Assembly (NCBI RefSeq): GCF_030864355.1
Contig: NC_083395.1
Coordinates: 2,914,001-2,978,000 of the forward strand
DNA from: Cutaneotrichosporon cavernicola
Taxonomy: Eukaryota; Basidiomycota; Tremellomycetes; Trichosporonales; Trichosporonaceae
Length of the DNA stretch: 64,000 bases
Direction: 5' to 3'
The notes below the pieces were generated by a model, which saw only the letters and a list, made by a program, of their open reading frames with translations, ran no database searches and was not told where the DNA came from. Numbering within the stretch: the stretch's first letter is position 1; each line of letters starts with the position of its first letter. Of this stretch, positions 48,252 through 61,000 are shown piece by piece. A program made the position numbers and the translations under genes.

Positions 48252-49407
48252 CTAGTGAAGACGACGCTCCTGGTTGGTACCAAACTTGCGCACACAGCGG
48301 CCCTTCTCGAGAACCCACCCGCGGGTGCAGCGCCACTGCTTGCAGATGCCGCGAGAGCACGAAGCACCACCGACAGCCGCGCCAATGGTGCAGCTGGATG
48401 TCAGCATATATGCAGAGGCGGGTGGCTCACTCAACGCCGGTAGCATTGCGGTGGGGCTGGTCGAAGACTGCAGTAACGCATCCGCCTGAGATTTAGCACG
48501 CCAAGGGAAAGAAAGAAAGGAAGGCAAGTACTCACCACAGCTCTCGAGGTCAGATGACGTGTCGACGCACTCCCAGGCGTGGTCCGAACCGGGGATGAGG
48601 CACGCCTCAGTGTCGCGAGGGCAGGGCGAGTTATTCTCGGCAATGCGCTTCTGCATCTCCTGGTTGCGGCGCTTGCGGGCTCCGCCGGAGGGGGCCATAG
48701 CGGCGTTGTTATAGATGTTCTGGACGCCCACGTTGCAAGTTGCCGAAGAGCCGGGAGTGAGGAAGTTTGCGCACTGGCAGCTGAAGTTGGGACCGGAAGA
48801 GGGGATCAGAATGAGGTACTTGTAAGTCTGGCAGGTGGTGAAGCACTGGTCGGCGTTGGGGGTGCTAAAAGCCGCCGGAGAGCCAGAGCCGGGAATGCCG
48901 CCAGTAGTGCAACCGGTGAAGTCGAGAAGGTTGGCAGGGGGTCCGAGGTAGTTGACCTGGTAAGTACCACTGGGGCAGTTACCAGCAGAGTTGCTTCCTG
49001 CACACCGTAAGCATTGAGTCAGGGGATCAGAGGTTGAAGAGACTCACCAGCAACGGCGTGCAGAGAGGTCGGCTGGATGTTGGTGCAGTAGCAGCTGGAC
49101 AAGAGACCGAACAGCCCAGGCTGGTAGGCAGAGTAAGTCGTACCTTGCGTACCCTGGCAGTACGTCTGGGGAGGTTAGCTAGGTCCAGTGAGAAGCTCGG
49201 AAAGAGAGAGGGAGGTTGTGAAGTGACACTTACGGGGCAACCAGTGTACGAGTCGGCCACAGAGCCAGCGGTGAGGATGATGTTGACAACGCCAGTGAGG
49301 ATGCTAGTGATGAGGAGAGGGTCGGCGCACTCGACGAAGGCATAGTCGGCGCGGACCCGGGCCACAAAAAGGGCAGCCGCCAGGAAAAGAGTGGCGGCGG
49401 AGCGCAT
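48252..49407 (-). CDS. Secreted cysteine-rich protein with CPL1-like domain
   Basis: Five exons (49234-49407, 49048-49165, 48536-48997, 48431-48485, 48252-48393), all in phase, encode 316 residues. A signal peptide is clear (MRSAATLFLAAALFVARVRA). The N-terminal half is rich in spaced cysteines and resembles a WSC-like module (TYCQGTQGTTYSAY, SSCYCTNIQP, CFTTCQTYKY, SCQCANF). A basic GGARKRRNQ could be a Kex2-type cleavage site. The C-terminal domain matches the fungal CPL1-like family: CPRDTEACLIPGSDHAWECV, DLESCGGCV, then VDCT, CSRGICKQWRC and GRCV. The founding member is a small secreted Cryptococcus protein with a reported role in host interaction. Here the protein is probably secreted or wall-bound; function is not shown. 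Confidence 0.8.
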
Positions 49408-50652
49408 GGTAAAGGAAGAGGAAGAACGAGGGTGGAAGAGTTGGGCGTCCGGTGGTAGGAGAGAGTCTATACAGCTGTACCGAGAGGAGGAAGAGGAGGA
49501 GAGGCAAAACTGTGTTCAGTGAAGGAATGGGGGAAAGGAAAGAGGAAAGCAGAGGTCCCAAGTTTATAAGGAGATCTTGTTGGGCCGGGGGGAGAGAGAA
49601 AGGTTGTCTTGTCCCAACCACCCGGTACCGGAGGGAAGGTCCCGCACAGTATGGGGCGAGGTGGGAGGCCGATAGGCCAGCAGAGGGAAGAGAGTGAGTG
49701 GCTCATGAGTAGTGAGTGAGTCGTCTGGATGACGTGGGGTTCCAGACTGGGGTTCCGATATCGACGATCCCTGTGATCAAGTGCGAGAGCGTGAGACCAA
49801 AGTCTGATCAATTTAACGCACATCCATTTCTGTCTGTTGGTCTAGGGCATTAGCCTTGAACCAAGCGCCATCGGACAGATTGCGACCAACCCAACCAGTA
49901 ACCAGAAGGTGTGGCGCACCTCATGATCACATCCCTTCATCCCAGCCAGAGACCAGTTGTTTGTCGTTGCAGTTGGGGATCGGGCGATCGCATTGCCCAA
50001 CTGATGAGGCTGTACTCACACCTCGCACCGAATGCGCGCTACGAACGACGGACAGCTGCTGCGCATATGCTTTGAGGAGGGCGAGAGGAGAGAGGGGTTC
50101 AACGTTGGTCCATGGCCCAGCCCCGTTGGTCCTCGCGATCTCACACCGTCGGGTAACTGCGCATCCTCACCAGATGCGTTTGGTCCGACCATGCGCCATA
50201 TGACCAAATTTCATGAGTTGAGATTCAAGGGCCAAGAGACCAAGTGGGGACGGAGGCGAGGGTGAGAAGAAAGGTTTTCATTGAATGTTTGCAATTGTAC
50301 CAAGACATGTCACTCACACTGTTCTTGCTCAGGTATGCGAGGAGCGAGGGCGCGAGCCAAGGTGAGCGGTAGATACTCGATACGACCAAAGTTGAGGGAA
50401 AGGCTGATATAAATCTCTATTCAGCGGTCACCTTCCTTACTGGGCTTGGTGTTCGCACGTGCAGGGGAACTGGCTGGAGAAGCTGGGGAATTGCGCTTGG
50501 CTAACTGCATCGCATCCTTGCTCGTCGCTGTTCTCTGTGTGTGAGCTGTCGCCCTGACCCTCCCTTCCCTGTGACCACGAAGATAGGAAAAGCGGTTCAA
50601 AGTAGAGCGACGGTCGGCGAGCGACCCGAACGTGAGTATCGGATTGACCCCA

Positions 50653-50684
50653 GTGATCTGGTGATCCGGTGATCCAGTGAGCGA
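50653..50684. repeat. 8-bp tandem repeat, four imperfect copies
   Basis: GTGATCTG, GTGATCCG, GTGATCCA and GTGAGCGA stand head to tail. Non-coding, and no function is evident. Confidence 0.6.
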
Positions 50685-51070
50685 GCTACTGTATGTAGAT
50701 GATAGCCGTGGTGGAGGTATGAGTTATGAGCCGCGGCTGGTGCATCGCAGGCCACATGGGTATTTGGCCATTTGGAGAGCTTGAGATCTCGTCCAGGCCC
50801 ATTCAATCTGATGGAAATCCCGTCGCCAGAGACCTCGACACGACACGAGCCGTGTAGCCAACCAGAAACCAGGGAGCAGTAGGCGGCGACTGGGCTATTG
50901 AATGGCAATCATACCCCATCCTATGTATGCATTGAGTAGTTTCCACACATCAATTGGGATCCTCGGACCCTGGGAGCCTGGGCAGTGGCTAGTCTCCCAA
51001 GGTTGAAGACAAAGTGAGCGGGGATCTCATCAAGCCGAATTTGCATTGCATCCTGTTGACGTTTGTAAGC

Positions 51071-51134
51071 ATGAGCCGGTGTGAGCAAGAGCCGGTGTGA
51101 GTATGAGCCGGTTTGAGCATGAGCCGGTGTGAGC
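51071..51134. repeat. 16-bp minisatellite, four copies
   Basis: Unit ATGAGCCGGTGTGAGC; copies 1 and 4 are identical, copies 2 and 3 differ at two or fewer positions. It is non-coding in the gene-poor gap. Such arrays vary in copy number between isolates. Confidence 0.85.
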
Positions 51135-52605
51135 AGATATGTACATACTGTACATCTACCTGATGTGCATGGTTGAAGATGATAGCGTGATTGGGAGTTG
51201 TTTTTGTGAATAGTTAAGGCGTTGTGGGAAGTAGGATGTAGGAAGGACATCAGGAGCAGGTTGAGGGCAGCTGCCTCTCAAGTCAAATGCCAGCTGCTCC
51301 AGACCGACAGGACTAAGTTTAGTCGAATGCTTCGAGGCACCATCCAATGTTTCAAACGCTTCCTCATCGATCATCCGACCCCCAACTGTCATACCTCGCA
51401 AGCCTTTTCCAGAGCCGGGACCCGAAGATGTCCCCTGCGCCCACTTCATTTTATTCTGACATATTCCCCAGTCAAAGGTATTTAGGTGGCCAATTGGCCA
51501 ATTGACCTGTCCGACAGCTGTTGGAACGTTAGACCGAGCAAATCTCCCAAACCCACATCGTGAGGCAGAGACCGCGCGTATGATTTGGATCGCGGACCAT
51601 GTGGCCCATATTGCCAAGATGTGGTGTGGGGATTTGGCGGTGGGGGTTGATCAAGCGGATGGTGAGAGAGAAACTACCTGGAGGAGTGGGGAAGTCCCTG
51701 TGCGAACAGGCTACTGTAGGGTGCATCCACATTTCGCTAGACCGAGAATGTGGCGGTCGGTTCCCATCGCATGCGACCAAGTGAGATCAGCCACAATCTG
51801 ATCGTGCCAGTCTGTCGAATTGTCGTCGCTTCCGAACGTACTCTAGATCTCAGGCACACCCAGCCTCCTCATGGTTCTCGTCACGACCATGTATCCTAGG
51901 GCGCTAGGGCAAAGAAGAATGTACCCAAGCCCAAAGTCAACCACGAGGTCCCCCACCACCAATGGGAGAATGGTCGCAAGTGAAGTTTCAGTAACGCCAT
52001 AGGGGGGCTTGATCATGGTGAAGCGCCTGAGGATTATTGTATATCACCGTCCGAGCACGATGCATCATGCTCGATGAGGGAGAATGTTGACGATGGGTTT
52101 GGAGACCTTGAAGAAACTGCTCTCTTTTCTCGGTTCACCAAACACCGTAGCTTTGGGTAATCGCCCTGTGTTCTGTCTTCAACTTGATTCATGGATCCGA
52201 GGTGAGGGACCGGCCAGAGGCCAGAGGTCAGGGCGCGGTACAGCCCAAATCGCTGGAACCAAGACATTGGAAGACGACATGGGATGGTATGAATGCGCGC
52301 AAGACCGACGGATGCCTGGGCTTATCTTGCTGGTAGCTTGGCAGACATGCAGACGAGTAGTTTGAGCGCCACTGTACACATGCTGGTTGTGTGACACACG
52401 ATTGTGGACTGGGGCATGGAGCGAGTGTGTGGTTCGACAACTTGTCAATTGCCAAGGTGTCTATTGATGTAAGCCCTCAACTATCCCTACAACTGGATAC
52501 GGTCATGCCTGCATACCAGTCATTCTCATCGTGCAATACATGGCTATGGCTAGATATGACTACAGTTGACCTACGTGTGTAGACTCAGTTCGCAGAGCAT
52601 GGTCC

Positions 52606-54072
52606 TCACTCGAGGACAGTAATCTCCTTAAACTTCCTCTTCTTGTTCTTCTTCTCTTGGCCTTGCTTCTTCGGCTGCGGCGCCATCTCCTGGAGGCGCT
52701 CTAGCTCCGAGCATTTGTACCCCGCTGACTCGAGGTTCATGATCCGATTTAAGGACGGCGTGAGACCTAGTGTCAGCCCCGAATATCCAGTTACTCACCC
52801 TTTTCGTCAACGAGCCAGTGGACAATGTCATAGGCCTTATACTGGAGCGCGAGGTCGACCCACTCGCGTCGGCACTGCGTCCGGTCCGGCAGCGGGACCG
52901 GATCACTGTGCTTGGTAATATGCGCCTGCTTCTCCTTGTTATACCTGTATCCCTCAGGCTCGATCAGGAGTCGGAGCATCTTGAGATCCTGGTTCATGAT
53001 CGCAGCTTTCAGCGCGAGGTTATCGTTCTTCGTCACAGATGTGCCGCGCCGGAGCAGCCACTCAACAAGCTCGTAATTGCGGTCCGCTGCACCACGTATG
53101 AGAGGATAACAGCCGTCTGCGTCGGGCGGAATATTGAACTTGTGCACCAGGAAGCGAACGTACGGGTCGATCCCGGGCTTTGCCCCGGGTCGCGTGCGAA
53201 GGAGGCGACGAGGGATCCTGGTTGCTAATGGCGAGGGACGGGGAGGGTCTGGTTGGGGAGGAGTCACCTCAGGCTCGTGGCCGCTCCATCGACGCTGCTC
53301 CTGCTGGCGCTCCCATAGCTTGAGCTGCCTCTCTCGATCTTCGCGGTCGAATTGACGCAGCCGCTTCTCCCAGATCTCAAGCACCCGCAAGAGCACCTCT
53401 TTGTTGCAGAGGCGTCGGGTAAGGATGGAGTCGAGCCGCGTCACTCCACTCTTAGTGCTCGTATTGCACAGATGGCTTTTGGTGGGGCCTCGTGTGTACA
53501 GTACCCAGTGCGCCTTATAATGGACACTGGAGAATCGAGATTTCAGGTGCTTGTTGACGATGGGCAAGGCCTCGCTCTCCGAGTACATATGAATGCGTTC
53601 AAGAATCTAATGTCAGAGAGATCCAGACGTGACGCACCTCCAGCGGCAGATCCAAGAACTTTGCGGATGGAATGGCACGCCTGATCGCCTTGTCCGAAGG
53701 GACAAGGGTGCAGGAGGCCGGAAAGTTGAGTGGAGGCTTGTTGGCTTTAGGAACGGCCTTGGGTGTGATCATATCCATAATCGGGTTGGCAAGCGGTAAC
53801 GCGTTCTCACAAGGCGAGAGAATCTTTGACGGAAACGGGTCCTCGGTTGTGATGAGGCGAGAAACCGGTTCTGCGCCCTCTGGAGCCTTTTTTTTGGACG
53901 TGCGGATGCCTTTACTGCTGCCCTGTGCCTTTGTTGCATTCATACCCTTATCCTTGACCCCAAGCCCCAATCTCGCATTCGCCTTCGCACCTGCGCCTGC
54001 AGCCTTGATGCCCTTGCTCGCGATGCTACCCTTCTTGCGCTGGTTGTCGTCCGTCTCAACCGCCTCGATCAT
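52606..54072 (-). CDS. F-box-like protein with ankyrin-like repeats
   Basis: Three exons (53638-54072, 52799-53606, 52606-52766; introns 31 and 32 bp) in phase give 467 residues. The first 130 residues are low-complexity and basic (KKGSIASKGIKAAGAGAKAN). KFLDLPLEILERI, rebuilt across intron 1, is an F-box-like start. A Gln/Arg/Glu-rich helix (DREDRERQLKLWERQQEQRR) follows, then ankyrin-like units: CYPLIRGAADRNYELVEWLL, LALKAAIMNQDLKMLRLLIE and WVDLALQYKAYDIVHWLVDE. The C-terminus is a Lys-rich KKNKKRKFKE, a likely nuclear signal. A role as an SCF receptor is possible but the F-box is partial. Donor of intron 1 is GTGCGT. An upstream in-frame Met at 54240 is less likely. Confidence 0.65.
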
Positions 54073-54499
54073 GCCCCTGGGTTGGTGTCGTTTATGTTTG
54101 GTGAAGAGTGTTGGATCAGACCAGCTGCTTTTGATTAATGGCAAGGACAGGCAGGACACGCAGATGAAGAGAGTGACTGAGAGTGACTGAGTGATAGGGG
54201 ATGACAATGAGTCGAAGGTTGTGAAACGAGATTTCGACATGGGTGGCAAATCGATATCGCCTTCCCTGAGCCAAGGGCTAAAGGGAGGGATCAAACATGA
54301 GTGATTGACTCCAAATCTTGCTCGTTCTGTGTTAGCCGCGTTCCCCTTACCACCAGTGTGATTCGAACAATCGCATTGAGCCAGCCTTGGCATCGACTTG
54401 CAACCTCGTCTCCAGTCGAGTTGTCGTCCACCCGTGCTCGCTCGCTCTGCCTGGCATGCTCGGGCTACAACATCTACCCTACACCGTCTTCACCCGTCT
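54073..54499. other. Intergenic between tandem minus-strand genes
   Basis: It contains the promoter of the F-box/ankyrin gene and the 3' end of the unrecognised gene. No other feature was seen. Confidence 0.4.
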
Positions 54500-56337
54500 T
54501 CACCCTCCCCTCAATAGCTTCTCGAGAGCCAAGGTGGGCTCCCTCACGATTTCGCCAAAGTTTGGACGATATCGGGTCTCGTAATCGGGGTGTCCCTTCG
54601 TCTCACACCCAATCACATAGTCGGTTGCCTGGAGGATCCAGTATAGAGAAGGTGGAGTGATCGGCGGGTGGGGGGGAGAATCCCCTGACCAGTGGAGGAA
54701 GCGATCAGTAAAAGGGTCCCTCCCATACTGCCCAACATTGCTATAAAATCGCCCATGGCTAATGTCGGGCAGCATGTGAGCGTACTCGTAATCAGCTAAC
54801 TCTTGAGCCGCGACGGCAAACCGCAAAGCGTTGCGATACTGGGTCCGGAAGATGGTGGCCAACTTTACTGCGCAGTTCGCGACGTCCTTCCACTCCTTTC
54901 TCCAATGGTACTTGGTCGGCGTCTCGACCAGGAGATTGTGGAGCTCCTGAAGCGATTGCCACGCCGTATGGGGCTCTTGGACCAGGCGAATGAGCGTGGT
55001 ATGGATCATTTCACGGGTCACGAAGCACGGTTTCAGATTCGGATCTCCAACAGGCATGAGGAATTCGGTTTCCATCCACTTGAAATGCTTAATGCGGAAT
55101 TCGCGTCCACCCCCCTCGCGGTCCCACGAGACAGCTGTCACGCCTTCATTCTTATGGGCGACGAGGCGGACCTTTGAGAAGTCACGGAATTCCTTAATAA
55201 AGTCGACGCGGTATTTCCACGGATAAGACGATTTGCCAAACTGGTGATGGTTGTATCGGGCGTGCTGACGTTAATATTACCCTACAATGCAGGAATGTCA
55301 ATCATCCTGAAAATGCTCCGTGCCACACTCACCTTCCTTGTTTCAGGGTTTTCAGGTGGTATGTCACCATCGAGGTCGATCTCCAATTTGTCCATAATCT
55401 CGCGATAGAAGTTGTCCCGGTCCTGCTGCGGCGAGATGAAAGCGTGCCACAAGCTGTCCCAGGCCAGCCCCATCATCCAGCCCGAGACACTCGATGCTCT
55501 GCGCCTCAGTATCCCCTCCTCTGGCTGAGATGGCCAAACAGTGGCCAACCAACTCACATGGGATGTTCAACCTTCATTGCCAAGGTTGCGCTCCCCGCTG
55601 TGATGATTATACACATCACGATCGACCGCCACATCGGCCCTGTCGTCAGCCTGTTCAACAAGACCACTCGCAGTCCTTGGTCTTGGTTAGAATCCCCATG
55701 CAGGCTATGAGGTACTCCATCAAGTTGGTGGCCTGGCCAAGCTCGGCGTTCCGCTGGCGGCTGGAGTTGATCTTGTCCTTGCCGTACTTGCCGTACTCCT
55801 TCCACTTGGCGCTGGCGTTCATGCCCACTTTCTGCATCTTGTCCCAGGAGGTCTGGATCCGGTCTATAATCTTCTGGCGCAAGGGCTCGTCGACCTGGAG
55901 GACGAGATGCTTTGGTGAGAATTGTTTACCTTCCGCTACGGTCTCGGACAGTGCCCTAAAAGAAGAGGACGTACGGGCATGGAGGAGTTGATCCTCGTGT
56001 TGACTAATGGAGTAACATTGAAGGGAGGCGTAGGTGCGAGAAAGAGGCCATTGCTCACACCTGCAGGTGTTGGCATTGTCAGCTGCCCGACCGCCGAGGC
56101 CTCGCGGGCCGAAGGGGCGCTTCGCACCTGGGCGCCCCCCGGTTGCGGCTGCGAAGCGTCACCCGCCGGCAGAGATGACTGATCGGGAACACTCAGTCTG
56201 GAGTGAATTGAACTGCTCGGCGCGGTGCTGTTGCCAAAGGTGCCAGGTTCCTTGGGCTCTTCATCAGAGTTTCCTTCGGGTTCGAGATGCTGGTAGCCTA
56301 AGCGTGTGGTGACAGAGGGGGAGCGTACCGACGACAT
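54500..56337 (-). CDS. Unrecognised 541-residue protein, member of a local two-copy family
   Basis: Five exons (56059-56337, 55668-55993, 55572-55639, 55333-55520, 54500-55264) join in phase; introns include one of 28 bp (55640-55667). The N-terminal 93 residues are Ser/Pro-rich and disordered. A basic helical stretch follows (SAKWKEYGKYGKDKINSSRQ, then NAELGQATNLMEYLIACMGI). The C-terminal exon is the most structured: YPWKYRVDFIKEF, GREFRIKHFKWME, and KLATIFRTQYRNALRFAVAA followed by QELADYEYAHMLPD, then PPSLYWILQATDYVIG. There is no signal peptide, and I see no convincing membrane segment or catalytic motif. A degenerate relative lies at 62343-63741. I do not recognise the family; homology between the two copies supports that it is real protein. 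Confidence 0.7.
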
Positions 56338-58010
56338 GTGCTCAGAGTCGTTGTCGTTGGTGACTGGCGAGGAATGACAGTGATGGAAAAGTGAGGGTGA
56401 AGAGAATGGAGCGCTGCACTGTCGCGCTTCAGAATAAATACATTCTTGGTTCGCCTCTCAGGCCGCCCTGCTGTCCGGCGCTGCCATTGGGACAACGGTG
56501 AGGTGGTACCGTGGCGCCGGGTGCGAAACCGTACACGCACCATCGTCCTTTTTTTCGCAAGCCACCCGCTGGAGCCGGTACCTACAGGCAAGACCCACTA
56601 GAAGGACCCAGCTTTACTTAAAGTGTCCAAGCGCCCAAGGTGCCTCAGTCCGTCTGCTTCTCGGAGGTCACATTTGTTATTCGTTTACCGGAGGTGCCAC
56701 GGGGTCCAAGGTTCATGCCGTGGCTGATGGCAGAAGAACCCCAGCCGAGGCTGCTGTACATCAAGACAACTGAATCCGCCAATGATACACGCTGGTGGGC
56801 TGTACAGTCGCGCGCTGGGTTCAAACGTCAGTGTAGATATCACTCAGTCTCTAAATCGCTCAACTTGGAGGCAGTCCACCTATCCGCCGGTCTCCAGCCC
56901 CGCCTACTTGCAGGTGTACGCTATCCATGTTCCTGATCCACGGCAAGGAGGTGCACGAGTTTGTCGGGTTGTGTTTGTTGTTATGAAGTATGAAGAGAAT
57001 GCAGAAACGTAAATACGAGGCTACGGGTCTTATCAAACTTCGGTGCCGGGGCCTACGGGTCATCCAAAAGTGCTCGCTGGCCTCGTGGCTTGTCGACCGC
57101 GCGGTCGAGCACAGCTTCCTAATTCAGCACGCTTGCTTGGGATCAGCTTCAGTGTCACCCCGCTTCTCCACTCGGTCGGAAACCTCGGATTGATGGATCG
57201 GAAGATGTTGACCCAAGCGGTCAGCGGGAACAAAACCACGTGCTTCCTCTAGAGAGTTGTCTAGGATCAGAGGGGCCGGCTGGCCGGCTGGTCACCCTGC
57301 GCTACTATGCGCCACTGTAACTGGTCAGTCTCTGATCCTAACTTATGCTACGCAGTGGTACGGTCACCTTGACCATCCTTGCTTTGCTTGTGTATTGCCT
57401 CGCGACCACTATGTCGGTCGCCGCCATCCCCATCTTCAACTATCGCACGTATATGGCGTAGGGCCAACTTGGCTAATGGGTTCAGTGATGATTGATTACC
57501 AAAAGTAGCATTGCGACGGGAAGCGGGGACCACTACTGTATTGCTTCCGGGGGTAGGATCGATCAGAGAGGAATTAGAGTGGCCAGAGGGAGGGAGGTGA
57601 TGATTGCCGCTGCGCCTCTCAACACTCCCTTCCCTAGTTCATTGCTCATTGCTCACCATCAATTCATCAACTATCACCATCAACAATTCCAATCCTGTAA
57701 AACGCCTCCCCCCTGTACCATCAACCCCATCATCATCATCACGCGTTTCTAGAATCAAAATTCAACGTCGTTTACTGGTTGGCGCCCTTTGTCATCAAGT
57801 ACGACCCACCACCCGTAGTCTGACGTCGTTGGTCTACAGTGACGCTAATCCCACTCCCCTTCCTCACACTCCACTCGACCTCCACTTTGATCATCTCGCA
57901 CCGCAACCCCACTTCATCTCCTTAGCACCCACCACTGTCTCGACTCGTCGTGTCGGCCTCAAGCCGGCGAAGGCCTATCCACATCTGCCCCAAAGCCGAC
58001 AGGAGCAGAC
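56338..58010. other. 1.7-kb divergent intergenic region
   Basis: It lies between the unrecognised gene and the kinase gene. The right half (57640-57930) is C/T-rich with CATCATCATC and CACCATCA words, typical of a long fungal leader. No ORF with family resemblance was seen. Confidence 0.45.
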
Positions 58011-61000
58011 ATGGCAACCGCTCACACCGCGCGGCAAAATCACAGCTACTCTAGCAGTGTCGCCAACACTAGGCAGGCACAGGTGCGAACGCAATCCCAC
58101 ACATGCGCTGACATGCTCTAGCTCACAAATGCCTACTCGTCACTAGCCCAGGAGCTCGCCAGCGATAGCCTCAAGGTCGTTGGCGGGTACACGCTCGGCA
58201 AGGTCATAGGTGAAGGTACGCTACCCCGGAAGGCTCACACGTTGGTGGTCGTCGTGCACAGGCTGACCATGACCAGGGACGTTTGGCTCTGTGCACATTG
58301 CGTGCCACCGGCTCACGGGGATGCGATGCGCCATCAAGAAGGTTGCCAAAGCCTCGACACCGCAGCTCACGCGCGAGATCCACCACCACCGTCGCCTGCA
58401 CCACCCCCACATTGTCCACCTCCATGAGATCATTGCGACGGAAAACCACATCTGGCTGGTTTCCGAGCTATGTCCCGGCGGGGAATTGTTCGACTACCTC
58501 GTTGAGCGCGGGCGCATCCTCGAGGGCGAAGCCAGACGCATCTTTGGCGAGCTATGCACGGCAGTCGGGTGGCTCCATCGACAGGGCATTGTTCACCGCG
58601 ACCTCAAACTCGAAAACGTGCTTCTCGACGGGGAACTGGGCGTCAAGCTTGGCGATCTCGGCTTCGCTCGCGAGTACCAGAAGGGCAGATTGATGGAGAC
58701 CTTCTGTGGCACGACGGGCTACGCGTCTCCCGAGATGCTGGCCGGCAAGAAGTACCTCGGTGTCGCGACAGACATCTGGTCCCTCGGCATCATCCTCTAC
58801 ACGTTGTTATGCGGTGGCCTCCCCTTCGACGACGATGACGAGCGCGTGATGAGGGACCTGATCATCAAGGGCGAATACGAAGAGCCCGAATGGATCACGG
58901 AGGGTGGGTACTGAGGCAGGGAGTTGCTGACTGCAGATGCGCGCTCTCTCATCCGCGGCATGCTCCAGAGCAACCCCGACAAGCGCTTGAGCATGGAGAG
59001 CATCCTCACTCACCCCTGGTTCAAGAAGACGATCTACGACAACATTCAGAACGCCTCATCCACCATCTCCCTTCCTCCCTCTGGTCCCACGTCGCCCGTT
59101 ACACATCCCATGGCCTCGACCGAGTCTATCATCAACAGGAAACGCCCCTCAACGTCGTCAATATCCTCCTTCCCGTTCACCCCTCGCGCCTCGTCTGGGC
59201 CGCAGCTACCAGTCACGCAGGAGCCGTCGGAGATGGCGGCGTCTCCAGAGGGCGAGTCGGAACCGTCCGAGACGTCTTTCGAGAAGTCAACCAGCGGTGA
59301 CACGTCGCCGACCACTGCTGAAAACGAGGAGGAGACGGACATGAAGCGGATACACAGCGGCAAGACCAGCCTGACGGAGAGCGCGCTCGAGCTCGCGCAC
59401 AAAAACAGCTCTGAGACCACGTTACGCAAACCCGACTCGTTGCGGGAGCGTTTGGCTCGGATGAGTTTGGAGGGTCCGCGAGAGGAGGATGAGCTCGAGG
59501 CTACGTCTCGAGCGGACAAGCGCCTGAGCGCCTCGAGCCTGCCCATGATCGACGAGCACTCGTTAGCGCTCCCTGTGGCCGACCACTCGCGCACGCCTGT
59601 GCGAACTAAGCGCCGGTCTCTGACCTCCCAACTTCCATTGGAACGACGACTGTCACATCACAGCATTTCGAGCCAGTGGCAGGCGTTCGTCTCCAACGAC
59701 TACTTTTCTCTACTCAAGGCGGACCTACCGCCATTGTTCTCAACACCGTCCGAGAAGCTTCTCGTCCAACGACTGAGCGACCTTGGTTTCGACATTGGCC
59801 AACTTATGCACTCGGTCAAGACGGACGCGTGCGACTCGAGTAGTGCGATGTGGTGGATCCTGCGCCTCAAGCAGCTTGAGCGTGGAGAGACGGACGATGC
59901 GGTGCTAGCCAAGCGTGAGAAAGAGCTGAAGAGGAAGGAGAAGTCGAGGAAGAAGAACGAGGAGAAGGATAGGGTCGAGGAGGAAGCTGCTGGCATTCCG
60001 ACTCCGGAGCCTCTCTCAAGCGACCAGTTGGCGTTGCGCATCTCGTCATTCGCAGCTGACCGTTCCACCATGAAGACGCCTGAGTTACTGCTCCCGCCAT
60101 CCATCGCCAATCCGCCCAGACCTCTGTCTTCACACTCGATACAATCCGCAAACTCGGCTCTCTCCGGCCTGACGAACCAGCTCGAGCGATCCATCTCGCC
60201 ACCTACGTCGAACACCACTGTTGTGGCCCCGTCGCCCACCCAAACTGAGCAGTCGCCATCCAAGGAGCCGCGCACCAAAGCGCGCTCTCAGTCCATCAAC
60301 ATGCTTCAACGTGCAACGTCGATGCTCCTCCCAGGCATCCGGCGGACAGATGTGGATCACAAACCTGGAGTACAGGACTCGTACTCTCCACATTCGCACT
60401 CTCCGCACGGGGCCGCCGAGAAGTCTGGCCACCCAGACCACAACGGACAGCAGAGCCAATTGCGCGTCGTGACGCCAGAGCCATCCACGGAGGCCGTCAA
60501 GCGCGGTGACTCGCCTTCCAAGACAGGCAACAATAGCAAGCTTGGTGTCCCGCTGATGTCCAAGTTGACGATGAGCGAAAGCGACCCGACACTGCTGATC
60601 CTCGCCACGGCCAATAACCAGGGCCAGGGACATCTGAACACGCCACCAAACGCGTCTCCCACACGGTCCTTGAACTACGGCACGCCGACGGCTGGGACAC
60701 CCGAAGCGGGCACTTCAAAACAGACCACGTCTACCAATGGGGCGCCGGCAGCGAAGAAGGACTCGATATGGAGTACCTTCCGCCATCTGTTCAACGAGGA
60801 CCGCCGGCGTCGGAAGCGGGAGGCTGTCGCAGCGAACAAAGCTCCGCCCGTGATACCGACGCGGAGTGCTCGGCCAGCAGTCAGTCGCGCAGGACCACCT
60901 TCGGCTTCTCGCAGGGCGAGCTACGACGGAACGCGGCCGATGTTCTCTCACCGCTCGAGTAGTGTCAACAGCCGCCGGTCGTCCATCGCCTCCAACAGCG

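Larger units (their letters stand above)
49408..52605. other. 3.2-kb gene-poor region
   Basis: No reading frame here shows family resemblance or a believable exon chain. It contains two small tandem repeats (50653-50684 and 51071-51134) and pyrimidine-rich sequence just upstream of the CPL1-like gene. A long regulatory region or a non-coding RNA are open options. Confidence 0.5.

Noticed and set aside
55572..55700. Membrane segment in the unrecognised protein (WRSIVMCIIITAG)
   Set aside because: That frame needs splice sites that do not phase. The in-phase exon 55572-55639 is hydrophilic.
55936..55993. A 19-bp intron in the unrecognised gene
   Set aside because: One reading required it, but using the acceptor at 55994 gives a continuous exon without it.
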